The position numbers were made by a program, and so were the translations under genes. A stretch of DNA of 34,047 nucleotides from Sinorhizobium fredii USDA 205 (GTDB lineage: Bacteria; Pseudomonadota; Alphaproteobacteria; Rhizobiales; Rhizobiaceae), in assembly GCF_001461695.1 (NCBI RefSeq), contig NZ_AUTC01000170.1:1-34047 (forward strand). Direction: 5' to 3'. Below, piece after piece: positions 32,927 through 34,047 of the stretch. Position 1 is the stretch's first letter, and every line of letters starts with the position of its first letter. The notes under the pieces are model-generated. The model was not told where the DNA came from, did no database searches, and saw only the letters and a list, made by a program, of their open reading frames with translations.

Positions 32927-33625
32927 TCAGCCCGAGGCGCGGGCCGATTGACTGCACCAGCTTGCCGGCCGGCTTGCGCGCTTTCGCACGAGCCCCTCGG
33001 AAACCAGTATGTCGCCCAGCGATCTGCCGCCTCGCATCACGACGCGCGGCTTGCCGGCTTCCTCGTCGGCGAAGCTGCCCTGCGAGCCGACCAGCGTGAA
33101 CTTGCCGGCGTTCAACAGTTCGCGCAGCCTTGCCTTGGCATAGGAGCCGCGGGACCGTTCGGCGTCGCATTTCGCGAGCTTCGTCTCCGGCGCATCGATA
33201 TCAGCGACGAGGATCCTCTCGCCGTTGAAGAGGAAGGTGTCGCCGTCGATGACGCAATTGTCGTGGCGAATGCCGCAGAAATAAAACGTGTCGTTTCCTG
33301 CCTGGAACGAGACAGCTTTCGCCTGCGGCTGTTGCAAGGGCCGGCCGATCGGCGCCGGCGGGACCAGCGTGGGTTTCCGAGCGATGGCACCCGTGTGTTC
33401 CTTCGGCCGGGCCGCCGCGCTTGCGGTCGTCGCTTTCTTCTCGGGTTGCGAAAGCAAGGCCATCAGCTCTTGTCCGCCGGGCAGGTCTGCGAGTCGTCCC
33501 CTGTGATCATAGGCGACGACTCCTCCGACAAGAATGACGGCTGCGAGGTACCAACGCGTCATGCCGCCCTGGCTGCCCTTTCGAGCTGTGCTGCGCTTGC
33601 GTCGCCTGGAATTTCCCTTGGCCAT
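32927..33625 (-). CDS. Membrane-anchored thermonuclease-like (SNase) protein
   Basis: A 232-residue protein with a basic N-terminus (KGNSRRRKRSTARKGS), one membrane helix at about residues 22-40 (MTRWYLAAVILVGGVVAY), a low-complexity linker, and a staphylococcal-nuclease domain from about residue 105. The nuclease core CVIDGDTFLFNGERILVADI and DAPET has the calcium-binding Asp and catalytic Arg/Glu of the family. A pair of extra Cys (FCGIRHDNC) is common in rhizobial members. The domain would face the periplasm. GAGG lies about 10 bases upstream of the ATG. Confidence 0.88.
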   Translation of the reverse strand: MAKGNSRRRKRSTARKGSQGGMTRWYLAAVILVGGVVAYDHRGRLADLPGGQELMALLSQPEKKATTASAAARPKEHTGAIARKPTLVPPAPIGRPLQQPQAKAVSFQAGNDTFYFCGIRHDNCVIDGDTFLFNGERILVADIDAPETKLAKCDAERSRGSYAKARLRELLNAGKFTLVGSQGSFADEEAGKPRVVMRGGRSLGDILVSEGLVRKRASRPASWCSQSARASG

Positions 33626-33736
33626 CCGATTCGATCCTCAATTGCGCGGGCATTATCGGATCGAGGAGTTGCTGAAAGGTTGTCACGGATGACCGGCGCA
33701 AAGCGCGGGCTTTCTCCGTACTTCGTTCATGAGCAG

Positions 33737-33761
33737 GGGCGGGTTCCGTCGGAACCCGCCC
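33737..33761. terminator. Strong intergenic hairpin
   Basis: Perfect 11-base arms GGGCGGGTTCC (33737-33747) and GGAACCCGCCC (33751-33761) enclose a 3-base loop. TTT follows on the plus strand and none on the minus. It lies between two minus-strand genes, about 100 bases past the stop of the Gly/Ser-rich gene, and probably ends that transcript. Confidence 0.5.
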
Positions 33762-33864
33762 TTTGCCGATCGTTGGTCTCTATACCTGCAATGTCACGCC
33801 GTACCGTAGGCGCGGCTCGCAGGGCCTGGATGCCATCGTCCCGCAGTAGAGCGCGATACGCTTC

Positions 33865-34047
33865 TTAGCGAGTGTCGTCGCTTTTGCCGGAATTGCCGGG
33901 GGTCCCGTCGCCACCACCGTTCCCATTTCCATTATTGCCGCCGCCGCCGCTGGAGCCGCCGCCGCCACCGCTGCCACCGGAGCCGCCACTGCCGCCACTG
34001 GAGCCACCGCCGCCGCTGGAGCCGCCGCCGCCGGAGCCGCCACTGCC
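33865..34047 (-). CDS. Gly/Ser-rich protein, C-terminal part (runs off the right edge)
   Basis: The minus-strand frame ending at TAA (33865-33867) is open to the window edge for 60 residues. It reads blocks of GGGGSS, GGSGG and GGGGNNGNGNGGG, then DGTPGNSGKSDDTR. A polar, charged C-terminus after a Gly/Ser tract looks like a real protein tail. The overlapping Ala/Pro frame on the same strand looks like a shadow of the GGC/TCC/AGC repeats. The body of the protein lies outside the window, so its function cannot be told. Confidence 0.55.
   Translation of the reverse strand, partial: GSGGSGGGGSSGGGGSSGGSGGSGGSGGGGGSSGGGGNNGNGNGGGDGTPGNSGKSDDTR

Noticed and set aside
33780..34043. An Ala/Pro-rich minus-strand frame at the right edge.
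   Set aside because: It is an out-of-frame reading of a Gly/Ser repeat; the adjacent frame has a polar, stop-terminated tail that looks like a real protein end.

Overview
The window looks like chromosome or megaplasmid DNA of an alphaproteobacterium in the Rhizobiaceae, most likely Sinorhizobium/Ensifer. The evidence is high GC with strong GC3 coding, gene families typical of rhizobia, rhizobial-style intergenic palindromes (positions 1-150 and 20354-20448) and a TGA-N9-TCA iron-operator-like site. This assignment is an inference from gene content and style; no rRNA or other marker gene is present. I saw no tRNA, rRNA, CRISPR array, transposase or phage gene.

Layout. 1-4144: an aldo/keto reductase; a possible small RNA ending in a strong terminator; a frameshifted outer-membrane protein gene; a LysE-family fragment; and a DUF2269-like membrane protein with an SDR-DoxX fusion. 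4297-5961: a cobalt-type nitrile hydratase operon (alpha, beta, accessory protein). 5972-7693: an operon on the minus strand with a secreted repeat protein, an ECF sigma factor and its anti-sigma factor. 7881-11034: an AbrB-type membrane protein, a RecD-like helicase and a LysE-family exporter. 11068-11866: collapsed remains of a siderophore uptake locus (pieces of fhuC, fhuA, probably fhuD, and fhuB), with a RirA-like operator still in front.

12164-19200 is the most unusual region. Five tightly packed genes on the plus strand encode a 1024-residue cyclase-like/AAA/TPR protein, a YcaO cyclodehydratase-like enzyme, a TfuA partner, a predicted zinc metallopeptidase with HEVGH and EAFSD motifs, and an AT-rich, 12-cysteine protein of unknown family. 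YcaO with TfuA is known from trifolitoxin biosynthesis and from thioamidation of methyl-coenzyme M reductase. A peptidase and a Cys-rich protein in the same operon suggest a peptide or protein modification system that I do not recognise as described: YcaO/TfuA modify, the peptidase trims, and the Cys-rich protein is substrate or partner.

19484-34047 is mostly ordinary accessory and housekeeping content. It holds an EF-hand protein with a glycine-zipper lipoprotein, a MerR regulator with a LuxR-like tail, a membrane-anchored regulator-like protein, a DUF899 protein, PdxJ, a MocR regulator with possible operators, a DUF983 protein, a DsbA-like isomerase, a divergent HxlR/NmrA pair, a 42-residue glycine-zipper protein, a divergent amino-acid racemase/Lrp pair, an NDH-2-type dehydrogenase, a phosphotransferase gene broken by a one-base frameshift, a membrane-anchored nuclease-like protein, and the Gly/Ser-rich end of a gene running off the right edge.
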